Positions 8,622 to 16,807 of a stretch of DNA of 34,880 bases are shown piece after piece. Below the pieces are notes generated by a model that saw nothing but the letters and a program-made list of their open reading frames with translations, ran no database searches and was not told the origin of the DNA. The stretch comes from Pseudoalteromonas fuliginea (GTDB lineage: Bacteria > Pseudomonadota > Gammaproteobacteria > Enterobacterales > Alteromonadaceae). The stretch lies in contig NZ_JJNZ01000049.1 in NCBI RefSeq assembly GCF_000690055.1, forward strand, positions 1 through 34,880, in the 5' to 3' direction. Position 1 is the stretch's first letter; each line of letters starts with the position of its first letter. The position numbers and the translations under genes were made by a program.

Positions 8622-8623
8622 GC

Positions 8624-8758
8624 ATGGCGCACAAAAAACTAAACTTACCTCAAAAAATATGCCCTATTTGCAATAAACCTTTTACATGGCGTAAAAAATG
8701 GCAGCGCGACTGGGATAACGTTATTTTCTGTTCAGAGCGCTGTAGGCGTAATAAATAA
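8624..8758 (+). CDS. DUF2256 small zinc-ribbon protein
   Basis: This is a 44-residue gene, too short for routine ORF lists. It starts ATG GCG CAC two bases after the photolyase stop and ends TAA at 8756-8758. The protein has CPIC (Cys13, Cys16) and a second pair CSERC (Cys36, Cys40), with the intervening [10 protein letters not shown] block diagnostic of DUF2256. This looks like a treble-clef or zinc-ribbon fold. DUF2256 genes commonly lie directly beside cryptochrome/photolyase genes, and the tight spacing implies one transcript and translational coupling. The molecular role is unknown; a zinc-bound partner of the flavoprotein is plausible. Confidence 0.88.
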   Translation: MAHKKLNLPQKICPICNKPFTWRKKWQRDWDNVIFCSERCRRNK

Positions 8759-8771
8759 GAGTAATAATTGA

Positions 8772-8915
8772 CTGGCATCTATTTTTCAATATAATCAAAT
8801 ACTTAGTGGTTATGAAGAAATAGTCGAACAGGTATCGCAAGCGTGGAATAAATTTATCTTAGCTCCTGAAGCAGTTAAAAACATATACTCTAGTGACTGG
8901 ATAAAATTGATTTAA
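8772..8915 (+). pseudogene. IS630-type transposase C-terminal remnant
   Basis: This is an open frame of 47 codons with no start codon. It reads YEEIVEQVSQAWNKFI, then PEAVKNIYSSDW, then a stop. This spacing (YxxIV, AWNxxI, P, I, DW near the stop) matches my recollection of the C-terminus of IS630-family transposases. An in-frame TGA immediately precedes it, and no other transposase domain or terminal repeat is seen nearby. It is taken as a decayed scrap left by an old insertion downstream of the cryptochrome gene. Confidence 0.5.
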
Positions 8916-9001
8916 TCTTTATGCAAATTGGTGTAATTACACTGATAATGATAACTATGATATATATAATCTTAGCTTTGTAGCCCAGTTTTAATAAACA
9001 C

Positions 9002-9048
9002 AAAAAAGCCGCCTTGCTGGGTCAGCCCAGTTAACCAAGGCGGCTTTT
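9002..9048. terminator. bidirectional Rho-independent terminator
   Basis: The stem GCCGCCTTG (9008-9016) pairs with CAAGGCGGC (9036-9044), with an inner CTGGG/CCCAG stem. It is flanked by six A on the left and four T on the right. It ends the dipeptidase transcript on the minus strand and could stop rightward reading from the cryptochrome side. Confidence 0.9.
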
Positions 9049-9064
9049 ACTAAACAACTATAAC

Positions 9065-10564
9065 TTACATATTACCTAGCTCTATCATCATTGCTGTGTA
9101 CATACGTAAATTAAGCTCAAGTTGCTCAAGTGTCATAAATTCATGCTCTGAGTGACCTGTGTAGCGTTTACCTGGCATTGAAGGGCCAAACGATACTGCA
9201 TTATCAAACAGCTTTGCGTTAGTGCCACCACCTATTGATACAAAGTCAGCTTTTTCGTCGCCCGTAAAATGCTTGAAAATATCAAGCAGCTTTTGCGCGT
9301 GCGGCGCACTATCAAGTAGCATAGGTGTGCCAATAATTGTTTCTATGTTGGCAAGCGTTACATTGTTAGTGGCCTGCCAATTAGCGAGTGCATCATCAAT
9401 TTGCTTTTTTAATACAGCTTCGTCTTTACCCATTGGGCGACGTGCATTTACAGCAAGAGTTAGCGCATTACCATCGCGCTCAATAACGGTTGGTGTCACT
9501 GTCATCGGGCCCATAAAGTTGTGCTTGTAAGCTATTTCGCCAAACTGTTTACCGTGAATGTCTAAACCAATTAACTGATTCACAAAGTCGATTAGCTGGC
9601 CGTCACTGTTATTTTCAAGCTCCACACCTTTAAATAACTCAGCTAAATAGGCAATCGCATTTATACCCGACTCCGGCTCAGATGAATGCGCCGACATACC
9701 TTTAACACTTATTGCTAAACCATTACTTTTTTCACTAAAGTTAAATTCAACTTTATTTAATGTTTTTGCTTTTGCTTTTAATGTATTAATAAGTGCCGCG
9801 TTTGCATTGTGCAAAACTAAGCTTGCATCTTCTGGAATTTGGCTTCTAAACGCACCGCCAGTTACATCCTTTACATATAAACCCGTCTGTGGTGATGTTG
9901 CATTAAAAGTAGGTGCAATTAAGCTCCAGCCTTTCTCGGCAACCACTACAGGGTATGATGCATCAATCGTTACTGCATATTTTGGTTGTTCATACGTTTT
10001 CATAAATTGAGTAAGCGGACCCCAATCAGACTCCTCTGCAAGGTAAATCATCAGCTCAATTCGGTTATTAAGCGTTATGCCTTTATCTTTAATTGCTTTC
10101 ATGGCGTAAAGCGCTGTTGCTATTGCACCTTTATCGTCTTCCGTACCACGACCAACTAATTTACCCGGTTCAGATGTATCAATAATAAAAGGACTTTGTT
10201 TCCATTTGCTAGCATTAGCAGGTTGCACATCGCCGTGGGTTACTACCGTTACTTTTTCGCTTTGCTCGCCCATACCAATTAATACGGTGTAGCCTAAATC
10301 TTGATAGTCAAAACCAAGCTCTGCGGCTTTCATTTTTAAAAGTGCTTTAAAGCCAATAAAATCGGGATTTTGAGGAGCGCTAATGTCGTTTTTATTAACC
10401 GTCGGAAAAGCCACTAAGTTAGTTAGTGTGTGTATTTGAGCATTTTGGTAGGTATTTACTGCGTAATCGGCAACGCTATCAATATTTTTATTTAACTGCG
10501 CATGAGCACCAAATGCAAATAAAGCAATACTGGCTAAAGCTAACTTTTTCAAAACAATTCCCAT
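9065..10564 (-). CDS. exported M20-family dipeptidase
   Basis: This is a 499-residue zinc peptidase. A signal peptide (about 1-22, AHA-Q) targets it to the periplasm. Metal ligands are seen as in PepV/carnosinase-type M20 enzymes: THGDVQP (His110, Asp112), GRGTEDDKG (bridging Asp143 or Asp144), AEES (Glu177 general base, Glu178), and a late His in GHSEHEFM. Dimerisation-domain sequence lies between, with KGMSAHSSEPESGINAI typical of the family. The ATG at 10564 lacks a clear ribosome-binding site. A TTG at 10552 with GGGA 6 bp upstream gives MKKLALASIALF and may be the true start. It is monocistronic, with a strong terminator after it. Confidence 0.88.
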   Translation of the reverse strand: MGIVLKKLALASIALFAFGAHAQLNKNIDSVADYAVNTYQNAQIHTLTNLVAFPTVNKNDISAPQNPDFIGFKALLKMKAAELGFDYQDLGYTVLIGMGEQSEKVTVVTHGDVQPANASKWKQSPFIIDTSEPGKLVGRGTEDDKGAIATALYAMKAIKDKGITLNNRIELMIYLAEESDWGPLTQFMKTYEQPKYAVTIDASYPVVVAEKGWSLIAPTFNATSPQTGLYVKDVTGGAFRSQIPEDASLVLHNANAALINTLKAKAKTLNKVEFNFSEKSNGLAISVKGMSAHSSEPESGINAIAYLAELFKGVELENNSDGQLIDFVNQLIGLDIHGKQFGEIAYKHNFMGPMTVTPTVIERDGNALTLAVNARRPMGKDEAVLKKQIDDALANWQATNNVTLANIETIIGTPMLLDSAPHAQKLLDIFKHFTGDEKADFVSIGGGTNAKLFDNAVSFGPSMPGKRYTGHSEHEFMTLEQLELNLRMYTAMMIELGNM

Positions 10565-10685
10565 TTAATTAATAACTAAGAGCATTAATTATAACGCTAT
10601 GGGAGGCTTACATATAGCAATTTGTGGCAGGCACACAGGTAACTTAAGGTAAATATTTATATAGCAGCTTTTATGAGGATGAATG

Positions 10686-10691
10686 TATAAT
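10686..10691 (+). promoter_or_regulatory. -10 element for the DUF2986 gene
   Basis: A perfect TATAAT occurs 32 bp upstream of the GTG start, with no good -35 hexamer. A transcript from here would begin near 10698. It would therefore exclude the in-frame ATG at 10690, which overlaps this element. Confidence 0.5.
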
Positions 10692-10722
10692 GCGCGACTT
10701 AAAATTAACAGGATCTTTAATT

Positions 10723-10881
10723 GTGAACCGTCGTAAAAAAATCGTCACTAAATTTCAAAAGAAAGATAAACGCACTAACGCTAAACTACACAAAAGCAAC
10801 AAACCGTCTTATGTATCAAAAGCTGAGCGCGAAAAACTAGCTGAACAAGAAAGTAATGAGCCACAGGTAACCCAAGAGTAA
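10723..10881 (+). CDS. DUF2986 small basic protein
   Basis: This protein has 52 residues from a GTG start. It opens MNRRKKIVTKFQKKDKRTNAKLHKSNKPSYVSKAEREK (given here only as the family signature: NRRKK, NAKLHKSNKP, SKAER), matching DUF2986 of marine gammaproteobacteria. It is highly basic, with an acidic Gln-rich tail. GTG is chosen because the family begins MNRRKK, AGGA lies 9 bp upstream, and the alternative ATG at 10690 overlaps a TATAAT box. Its stop is 2 bp from the stop of the convergent TDT transporter. The function is unknown; RNA or ribosome association would fit the charge but is speculation. Confidence 0.82.
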   Translation: MNRRKKIVTKFQKKDKRTNAKLHKSNKPSYVSKAEREKLAEQESNEPQVTQE

Positions 10882-10883
10882 CT

Positions 10884-11846
10884 TTACGTTACCCGTTGCT
10901 TTGATAATTTAAAGTGGCAAAAGTAGCGACCACTTACATAACATATCACTGCCGTGGCAACTATAAGCTCAAACGTAGCTAAGTAATTAACTGTATCTAC
11001 ATATGGTATTGCGAGGTTTATACTTTGCATCCAGTCTTTCATTTTAAATAATGCAGTTGCCCCAATAACCATTGGAAATGTAAAAGCAGCGTAGCTCGGC
11101 GTAAAAGGTCTGCGTAATAACTTTATAAATAACACATAAACAATCAGTGTTTTTATTATCGCTAATATAAATAATGCCCCCACTATAACAAGTGATGGAT
11201 TAGCTACAATATGAAAATACCCCGCTAATGTTAAACTGGCAGGCGCAGCTAAAATGGCAAGTGTTGGCTGTATTTCGTAGTCACTTTTTAATGCTAATAA
11301 AAAACGATAAAACATAATTGGCAGCATTATCGCGTACGTTGATATACCAATAACTAACGCACTATAAGCTAACCACGCTAATGTCGGATTTCCCGAAAAA
11401 GTAATATCTGCAATAATTATCCCTACTGGTGGCACAAACCAGCTGGGCGCCATATCCTCAAAGTTAAACTTTTTTGCTCGCTGGTATAAAAAACTCACCA
11501 AAAATGTGAGATGCAGCACAAAAGCTAAAACCCACATAATATCACCAGCCAATGGGTTAAATTGCCCAATTGAGTTTGAAATAACAAGATTAGCCATTGC
11601 AAATGTAGGGATCACACTTCCTGCAACTGGGTGTGCTAAATCGGCTTTTAATAAATGAGGGTGTAGTAAAAACTTAGCAGCCAAAAGTAAAACTAATACG
11701 CCAGCTAATACCGCTCCCAAAAATTGCCCTTGAGAGTTTAAATTAAAAACGTTTTCCCATGTCCATCCCATACTAGCAATACCCAAAGCTAAACCGGCCA
11801 TAGCTGTTGGCGCACCCATCACTTTATTTTTAAATTGCTTAAACAC
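10884..11846 (-). CDS. TDT-family (TehA/SLAC1-like) transporter
   Basis: This is a 320-residue inner-membrane protein with about ten hydrophobic segments. AGLALGIASMGW near the N-terminus, HPVAGSVIPTFAMANL (about 77-92), APSWFVPPVGI (about 133-143) and FYRFLLA match the tellurite-resistance/dicarboxylate transporter family, which includes TehA and the plant SLAC1 anion channels. It probably carries an anion or mediates oxyanion/sulfite efflux; the substrate cannot be read from the sequence. It starts at GTG with AGGA 6 bp upstream. It is separated from the upstream TonB receptor gene by a terminator, so it has its own promoter in the gap at 11847-11973. Confidence 0.85.
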   Translation of the reverse strand: MFKQFKNKVMGAPTAMAGLALGIASMGWTWENVFNLNSQGQFLGAVLAGVLVLLLAAKFLLHPHLLKADLAHPVAGSVIPTFAMANLVISNSIGQFNPLAGDIMWVLAFVLHLTFLVSFLYQRAKKFNFEDMAPSWFVPPVGIIIADITFSGNPTLAWLAYSALVIGISTYAIMLPIMFYRFLLALKSDYEIQPTLAILAAPASLTLAGYFHIVANPSLVIVGALFILAIIKTLIVYVLFIKLLRRPFTPSYAAFTFPMVIGATALFKMKDWMQSINLAIPYVDTVNYLATFELIVATAVICYVSGRYFCHFKLSKQRVT

Positions 11847-11973
11847 TGTACTTCCTAATCATTGGGTGATGAACAAGTTACTGCTTTTTACTGCATTACC
11901 TTAAAATAACGCTGTAAAATTAATCCAAGCGTGCTTAATAGAACCCTTTTTGCATACAAATATTTCATAAAAA

Positions 11974-12004
11974 CAAAAAGCCATAACACAGCTACGGCTT
12001 TTGC
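11974..12004 (-). terminator. Rho-independent terminator after the TonB receptor
   Basis: AAAAGCC (11976-11982) pairs with GGCTTTT (11996-12002), with two further TA pairs across one mismatch. Read on the minus strand, the A-run becomes the T-tract after the receptor stop at 12033. Confidence 0.75.
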
Positions 12005-12032
12005 TTTATTTTAAATTTGAATATGAGGTTAA

Positions 12033-14180
12033 TTAAAACGCGTAACTAACGCTTACATTAAATGAACGACCTTGCCCTGCTAATTGCTCAAACCCGTTGC
12101 CGCTATCTTGTTTAAGCGCTGCAATACTTACACCGCCAAGGGGGAGCTGGTAATATTCATCAAACACGTTACTCACTTCTGCGCTTAGAGTTAATGAATC
12201 CCATGTGGCTTTAGAGCTTAAATTAATCAGGCTGTAGCTGTCTGTTTGGTTTTCAAAACGATTATTATCTACACGGCTTTTTGCATCTACCCACTGCCAA
12301 GATAACGCATTTTCAAATCGATTAATTTGCTGGCTAATACCTAGCTGGGTTTGCAGTGGTTTAATTTGATAAAGCGGCTGGTTAGTATCGTCGCGCTTAC
12401 CTCTCGTATTAGTAACATTAGCGTGCAACTGCCAGTTACCTAAATCCTTAAATTCATAAATGTTGGCTGTTAAATCTATTTTTGCACCATATAAAATGGC
12501 ATCTACATTAGTAAACTGCAAAATGTTACGCGCTGTATTATCTAAATCATAACTATTGAAGCTTCTTACAATATCAGCATCAATATAATCATTCACATCT
12601 GTATACCAAACATTGGTGCTTAAACGCCAACCATCATCTTTAGCCTGCTTAATATAAGTAGCACTTATTGTATGCGCTGTTTCAACGTCTAAATCAGGGT
12701 TACCAATATAGCCATTACCATCGCCATACCAACCAATCATGGTGGTTGCCATATTGCTTACGCCCCAGCTGTATCGCTCGTATAAATTAGGCGCGCGGTT
12801 TTTACGGGCAAGGCCAAATTGCAGCTCATCATAATTTGTTATTTGGTAGTTAATTAATAAATTAGCATCAACTATGGTGTCAGTTTTATCTCTGTTGGCA
12901 GCATTAAAGTTCTGTGCAGCAATGCTATTATCTGTAGACGTATCGCTCATGGTCATAGTTTCCATACTGCCTATACCCATCATGCTCATACCATCGTTGT
13001 AAGATTGAACCTCCCCAACGTGGGTATTAATACTTTCAATACGCACGCCTACGTTTAACCATAACTTTGTATTTATTTGACTCTCAAATTCAGCAAATGC
13101 CGCTATGCGCTCTCGTTTACCGTTATTTATATTTACGTAATCGTCTGGTCCCATCATGGTTGAGCCTTCAATACCTGGCCACCAATCATCAATGCTGTAA
13201 TTGTAATATTCTTGAGCGAGTAAAATACTGCTGTTTTTATTAAGCGCGATACGCCATTTAAGCTGCGTACTTATATCTTGTGCATCGGTTTTCATTGGCA
13301 TCATGCCTGTTTTTTCTTCACTGAAAAAACCCATTTCGTGCTTTACGCTATGCCAGTTAACTTGCCCTTCAAGCTCGCTGTTATCAAAAGAGCGTTTGTA
13401 TTGAGCTATTGCGCCGTAACTGGTGTTATCGGTCATATCCATGTACTGATTTGCAAATCCCTGATACGGGATTTTTTGATGCGTTAGCTTTATCACTAAT
13501 TGCTGTTTATCATCGCGCATAGCTGCGGTTAAACTATGATTTTGTGCTCGGTACAATGTATCTAACACTACATCGCCGTTACCGTCTTCATAACTATCTG
13601 CATCACTAAACGAGCCCTGGTAATTAAGGCTAAACGTGTCACTTGCTAAACGTGCACCTACGCCAAGTTTACGTCCGTTATCAACACTACTGTACTTTGC
13701 TGACACATAACCTGAGTGCCAACCTAATTCATTGCTATCGCTATACTGTGGTGAAATAGAATTAACGCTTATTACGCCAGCAATATTATCGCCGCCCGAG
13801 CTCACAGGCGACACGCCTGCAACCACATTGTAAGACGTAATTTGATTAGCCGAAATATACGAAAGTGGCGGGTTCATGTGATTAGCGCATGCAGCGGTAA
13901 CATCTGCGCCATCAATTAACACTTTAACTCTGTCGCCCATTAAACCATTTAAAATAGGGAGGTTAGATACGCCGCCCGCAGCTGAAAAGTCGACACCTAA
14001 ATCACTTAATAACGATTCTGACGAACCAAGTGCTAAATGCTTATTTTGAGCATGTCCGTGTACTTCAATTACTTCTAAAGGTGTATCGTCGGCAAATGCA
14101 AACGGAGATAGCACACCGCTAATAAAAAGTGCGACAGGGGAAAGTAAGTAAGTTTTTTGAGTTTTGCTTTTATAAACCAT
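12033..14180 (-). CDS. TonB-dependent outer-membrane receptor, probably for copper
   Basis: This is a 715-residue outer-membrane receptor. A signal peptide (about 1-30, AFA-DD) is followed by the TonB box region IEVHGHA, a plug domain (about 45-145), a beta-barrel and a C-terminal SVSYAF ending in Phe. The plug carries ACANHMNPPLSY at 97-108, a Cys/His/Met-containing motif that I associate with OprC/NosA-type copper receptors. Extracellular-loop regions are Met-rich: M293/294/296, M342/343, six Met between 398 and 411, M477/481. Methionine clusters suit copper ions. It probably imports copper with TonB energy. A 25-bp near-perfect palindrome lies 57 bp upstream. The ligand is inferred, not shown. 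Confidence 0.88.
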   Translation of the reverse strand: MVYKSKTQKTYLLSPVALFISGVLSPFAFADDTPLEVIEVHGHAQNKHLALGSSESLLSDLGVDFSAAGGVSNLPILNGLMGDRVKVLIDGADVTAACANHMNPPLSYISANQITSYNVVAGVSPVSSGGDNIAGVISVNSISPQYSDSNELGWHSGYVSAKYSSVDNGRKLGVGARLASDTFSLNYQGSFSDADSYEDGNGDVVLDTLYRAQNHSLTAAMRDDKQQLVIKLTHQKIPYQGFANQYMDMTDNTSYGAIAQYKRSFDNSELEGQVNWHSVKHEMGFFSEEKTGMMPMKTDAQDISTQLKWRIALNKNSSILLAQEYYNYSIDDWWPGIEGSTMMGPDDYVNINNGKRERIAAFAEFESQINTKLWLNVGVRIESINTHVGEVQSYNDGMSMMGIGSMETMTMSDTSTDNSIAAQNFNAANRDKTDTIVDANLLINYQITNYDELQFGLARKNRAPNLYERYSWGVSNMATTMIGWYGDGNGYIGNPDLDVETAHTISATYIKQAKDDGWRLSTNVWYTDVNDYIDADIVRSFNSYDLDNTARNILQFTNVDAILYGAKIDLTANIYEFKDLGNWQLHANVTNTRGKRDDTNQPLYQIKPLQTQLGISQQINRFENALSWQWVDAKSRVDNNRFENQTDSYSLINLSSKATWDSLTLSAEVSNVFDEYYQLPLGGVSIAALKQDSGNGFEQLAGQGRSFNVSVSYAF

Positions 14181-14236
14181 TGTGAATTTATGCCACTGTA
14201 ATAATTGGCGTAATTATAGTGTGAACTGCAAAAGCA

Positions 14237-14261
14237 AAAGCGCGACATATTGTCGCACTTT
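14237..14261. promoter_or_regulatory. 25-bp palindromic operator candidate for the TonB receptor
   Basis: The arms AAAGCGCGACA (14237-14247) and TGTCGCACTTT (14251-14261) flank TAT and match at 10 of 11 positions. It lies 57-81 bp upstream of the receptor start with no downstream T-tract for that strand. This fits a dimeric repressor or activator site, perhaps metal-responsive. Confidence 0.5.
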
Positions 14262-14299
14262 ATCAATTAAGAATGTTGTTAAATTGCCCCTAGACAGAA

Positions 14300-14433
14300 C
14301 CCTTCGTGCAGCGCGTGTTTGGCATTTATTCTACGTTATCGCCTATTTATGAGGAATAAACACTACATAGGCTCTGCCTTACTTAAATACCAAACATACT
14401 GCTGAAAATTCAACCTCAAAAGATAAGCAGGCC
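14300..14433. repeat. partial MITE-like repeat (copy A, right part only)
   Basis: This shares the right half of the 16118-16364 and 16513-16734 elements. Shared words are CAGCGC, GCATTTA, CTACGTTATC, a TATGAGGAATAA-like core and the terminal AAAAGATAAGCAGGCC. No matching left terminal repeat is seen, so this copy is truncated. It occupies most of the 334-bp gap between the TonB receptor and the chemoreceptor. Confidence 0.5.
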
Positions 14434-14460
14434 ATAAATAAAGGATGGTTTTAATTACAA

Positions 14461-14490
14461 AAAAGAGCCAACAGTAAAACTGTGGCCCTT
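14461..14490 (-). terminator. imperfect terminator hairpin after the chemoreceptor
   Basis: GCCAACAG and CTGTGGC pair with one bulged A around a TAAAA loop. An A-run at 14458-14464 would give the T-tract on the minus strand. It lies 25 bp after the stop of the PAS-PAS chemoreceptor gene. Confidence 0.5.
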
Positions 14491-14514
14491 ATATAAGAAT
14501 GTATTCTTTAAATT

Positions 14515-15813
14515 TTATACATTTAGTTGCGACACAATTTCCGAAACCTTCTCCGCCCCAGCTTCAATGTCTTTTATAACGTCAGATACTTCTGAAATTA
14601 ACTCTCGCCCTTTAACCGAGGAATCAGAAACAGATGTTATTTGCTTTGAAATATCATTGGTCAGCTCTTGATTGTTTTTTACAACCGTTGCAATTTCATT
14701 TGTAGAACTACTCGTTCTTGCTGCCAATTGTCTAACTTCATCAGCTACTACTGCAAAACCTCGTCCATATTCACCTGCTCTAGCGGCTTCAATAGCTGCA
14801 TTTAAAGCTAGTAAATTAGTTTGATCGGCAATACTACTTATAGTAGAAACAATGGAGCCTATGACCGCAGATTGTTCATTTAGATTTTTAATTAACTCAA
14901 CTGATTTAAGGACCTGATTTACGATGGCATCGGAATTTGCGATCGAATCGTTTAAAATACCAGAGCCTAGTACGGCGGTTTTAACCGTAGAAACGGCTGA
15001 TTCGTGTGCAATCGCTGCGGCTTCTGTAACGGCTCTATTACGCGACATGCGCTCAGTTATATCCGAAGCAAATTTAATAACCTTTATCACGTTTCCCTTG
15101 TTATCTAAAATAGGGTTATATGTTGCCTCAAGCCAAATTATGTCTCCATTTGCTTTTACTCGTTTAAACTGTCCTGATTTGAATTGCCCTTTCCCTAACT
15201 CATCCCAAAAATGCGGGTTTTTATCGTAAAACTCGTCGGTGCAAAACATCCTATGATGCTCACCTGTTATTTCATTTAGCTTATAACCGGTAGCAGACAG
15301 AAAGTTGTTATTAGCTGTTAATATTTCACCTTGAGGGGTAAATTCAATCGTTGCCAACGCTTTGCTTAATGCTTCTGCAACTGCTTCTTGTGCTTTTCTT
15401 TGCGTGTAATTAGCCGTAATATCAGAGGCTATTTTAATTACCTTAACGACAACCCCATCTATTTCAACTGGAAAGTATGTTGCTTCTAACCATATTTTTT
15501 CGCCTTGGGAGTTATATCTTAAAAAAGACCCACTTACTGACTTACCGTCTCTGAGATTTTTCCAAAATTGAGTATACTCTTTCGATTCCGCATATGATTT
15601 TTCACAAAACATGCGGTGATGATGACCAACAACATCATCCTTGGTATAATCTACTGTGTTCAAAAATAATAAATTAGCGTCTAAAATAATCCCTTCAGCC
15701 GTAAACTCAATATAAGCAACATGCTTCGTTATTGCATTTAATACTGATTCTTTTTGAGCGACTTGTAACTCAAGTGCTTCTATTTTCGAGTTACTTTTAT
15801 TTATACCAAACAT
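14515..15813 (-). CDS. soluble PAS-PAS methyl-accepting chemoreceptor, BdlA-like
   Basis: This is a 432-residue cytoplasmic protein with no membrane segment. PAS1 is about 26-133 and PAS2 about 147-253. They are near-duplicates sharing HHRMFC, SGxFxR, IWLEATY and VIKxASDIT blocks. A short MCP signalling domain (about 285-432) has its hairpin tip around 325-365 ([21 protein letters not shown], split here at the conserved core). The architecture and length match Pseudomonas BdlA, which links redox/energy sensing to biofilm dispersion, and Aer-like cytosolic receptors. Heme or FAD is the usual PAS cofactor in such proteins. No che genes are nearby. Copies of a MITE-like repeat lie on both sides. 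Confidence 0.88.
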   Translation of the reverse strand: MFGINKSNSKIEALELQVAQKESVLNAITKHVAYIEFTAEGIILDANLLFLNTVDYTKDDVVGHHHRMFCEKSYAESKEYTQFWKNLRDGKSVSGSFLRYNSQGEKIWLEATYFPVEIDGVVVKVIKIASDITANYTQRKAQEAVAEALSKALATIEFTPQGEILTANNNFLSATGYKLNEITGEHHRMFCTDEFYDKNPHFWDELGKGQFKSGQFKRVKANGDIIWLEATYNPILDNKGNVIKVIKFASDITERMSRNRAVTEAAAIAHESAVSTVKTAVLGSGILNDSIANSDAIVNQVLKSVELIKNLNEQSAVIGSIVSTISSIADQTNLLALNAAIEAARAGEYGRGFAVVADEVRQLAARTSSSTNEIATVVKNNQELTNDISKQITSVSDSSVKGRELISEVSDVIKDIEAGAEKVSEIVSQLNV

Positions 15814-16117
15814 ATAAGCTGCCTTAGGGTAAATGTTTAATCTGAATGAGCTGTTTCTTTAAGCTCTATACTACAACTATAAAATTTAAATATAGGCAAA
15901 AATACAAATTTAATCTAATAAATTAGACTTTATGCGCCGCATCACACTAATTGACCGAAACTCTGGATAATCAATCTATCTCAAGTGGTTACTTTCAGCG
16001 CTAACTGCGTTTAATTTACTTGCAATAGGCCAGCTATTAACGCGTAAACTCGCCTTTTTTCACAGAAAATCTCTGGCTAGAGAAAAAACCTCAATCTGAG
16101 TTTAAGTTAATTATCTA

Positions 16118-16364
16118 GAGCCTGTTGATCTTCAAAAATTAAAATTTATTCTATCTTGGCCGATTAAATCGCGGCGTAGGTTAGGTAACTGATCCTGCTT
16201 ACTCTACTGATTTACATTGACATAAGAGTGAGTAAAGACAGCGCATGCTTTGCATTTACGCTACGTTATCAAACGCTTATAGGAGTTAACCAGGGTACAT
16301 AAGGCCACTGTGCTTAAAAGTAAACAAGTTCCTGTAAATTCAATTTCCAAAGATAAACGGGCTC
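16118..16364. repeat. MITE-like element, copy B (247 bp)
   Basis: The left end GAGCCTGTTGATCTT (16118-16132) and right end AAGATAAACGGGCTC (16350-16364) are inverted repeats matching at 13 of 15 positions. Between them there is no coding capacity. Internal words TTCTATCT and AATCGCGGCG recur in copy C; CTACGTTATC recurs in copy A. It has the structure of a non-autonomous miniature transposable element. Confidence 0.65.
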
Positions 16365-16512
16365 AATAATAATCTAATTTTATATGTATAAAAATATCAC
16401 TATTAAATGCATAAATCGTATATATCTTATTTAATTTCAGTTTGGCACATGACGCCGCGCACTTTTTAACTTAATATAACCACCTGTTTATCTCTAAATC
16501 ACGTCATTTTTT

Positions 16513-16734
16513 CTAGGGTCTGTTTATAGATTAAAATTCGTTCTATCTAGGTTCGATTTAATCGCGGCGCGAGTTGTGTAACCTAGTGGGCTAAGTAAAA
16601 ACAGAGCAAAGCTTCAGCGTTCTGCTCACACCTTTTACCTACATCCATGAGGGAATAATCACACTAAAAAGCTCTGTCTTGCCTAAAAAATATACTGCAG
16701 TTAAATTCAATCTCGAAAGATAAACAGAATCTAG
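16513..16734. repeat. MITE-like element, copy C (222 bp)
   Basis: The left end CTAGGGTCTGTTTAT and the complement of the right end, CTAGATTCTGTTTAT, match at 13 of 15 positions. CTAG at both edges could be a duplicated target or part of the terminal repeat. Internal words ATTAAAATT, TTCTATCT and AATCGCGGCG are shared with copy B. It ends 73 bp before the MFS gene and may carry part of its promoter region. Confidence 0.62.
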
Positions 16735-16807
16735 CCTATATAATATTTTTACATATTTTACTGTTGCTTTTATCTATGTATTTCACATCAATTTCAAAGG
16801 ATTTTTT

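Larger units (their letters stand above)
15814..16807. other. 994-bp intergenic region made of degenerate repeats
   Basis: No credible gene lies between the chemoreceptor and the MFS exporter. The region holds two MITE-like elements (listed separately). Before them a stretch at about 15970-16075, with an imperfect CTCTGGCTAGAG dyad, looks like another decayed interspersed repeat. The MFS promoter should lie in the last 70 bp. Confidence 0.6.

Noticed and set aside
10866..10897. GGTAAC/GTTACC hairpin between DUF2986 and the TDT carrier as a terminator
   Set aside because: It overlaps both coding ends and lacks a T-tract; the pairing is short.
14181..14280. Cobalamin riboswitch upstream of the TonB receptor
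   Set aside because: The leader is too short and lacks the conserved B12-box; only a palindrome is seen, and the receptor plug motif points to metal rather than cobalamin.
16118..16734. Complete insertion sequence
   Set aside because: Inverted termini are present but there is no transposase frame between or beside them; each copy is under 250 bp, so non-autonomous elements fit better.
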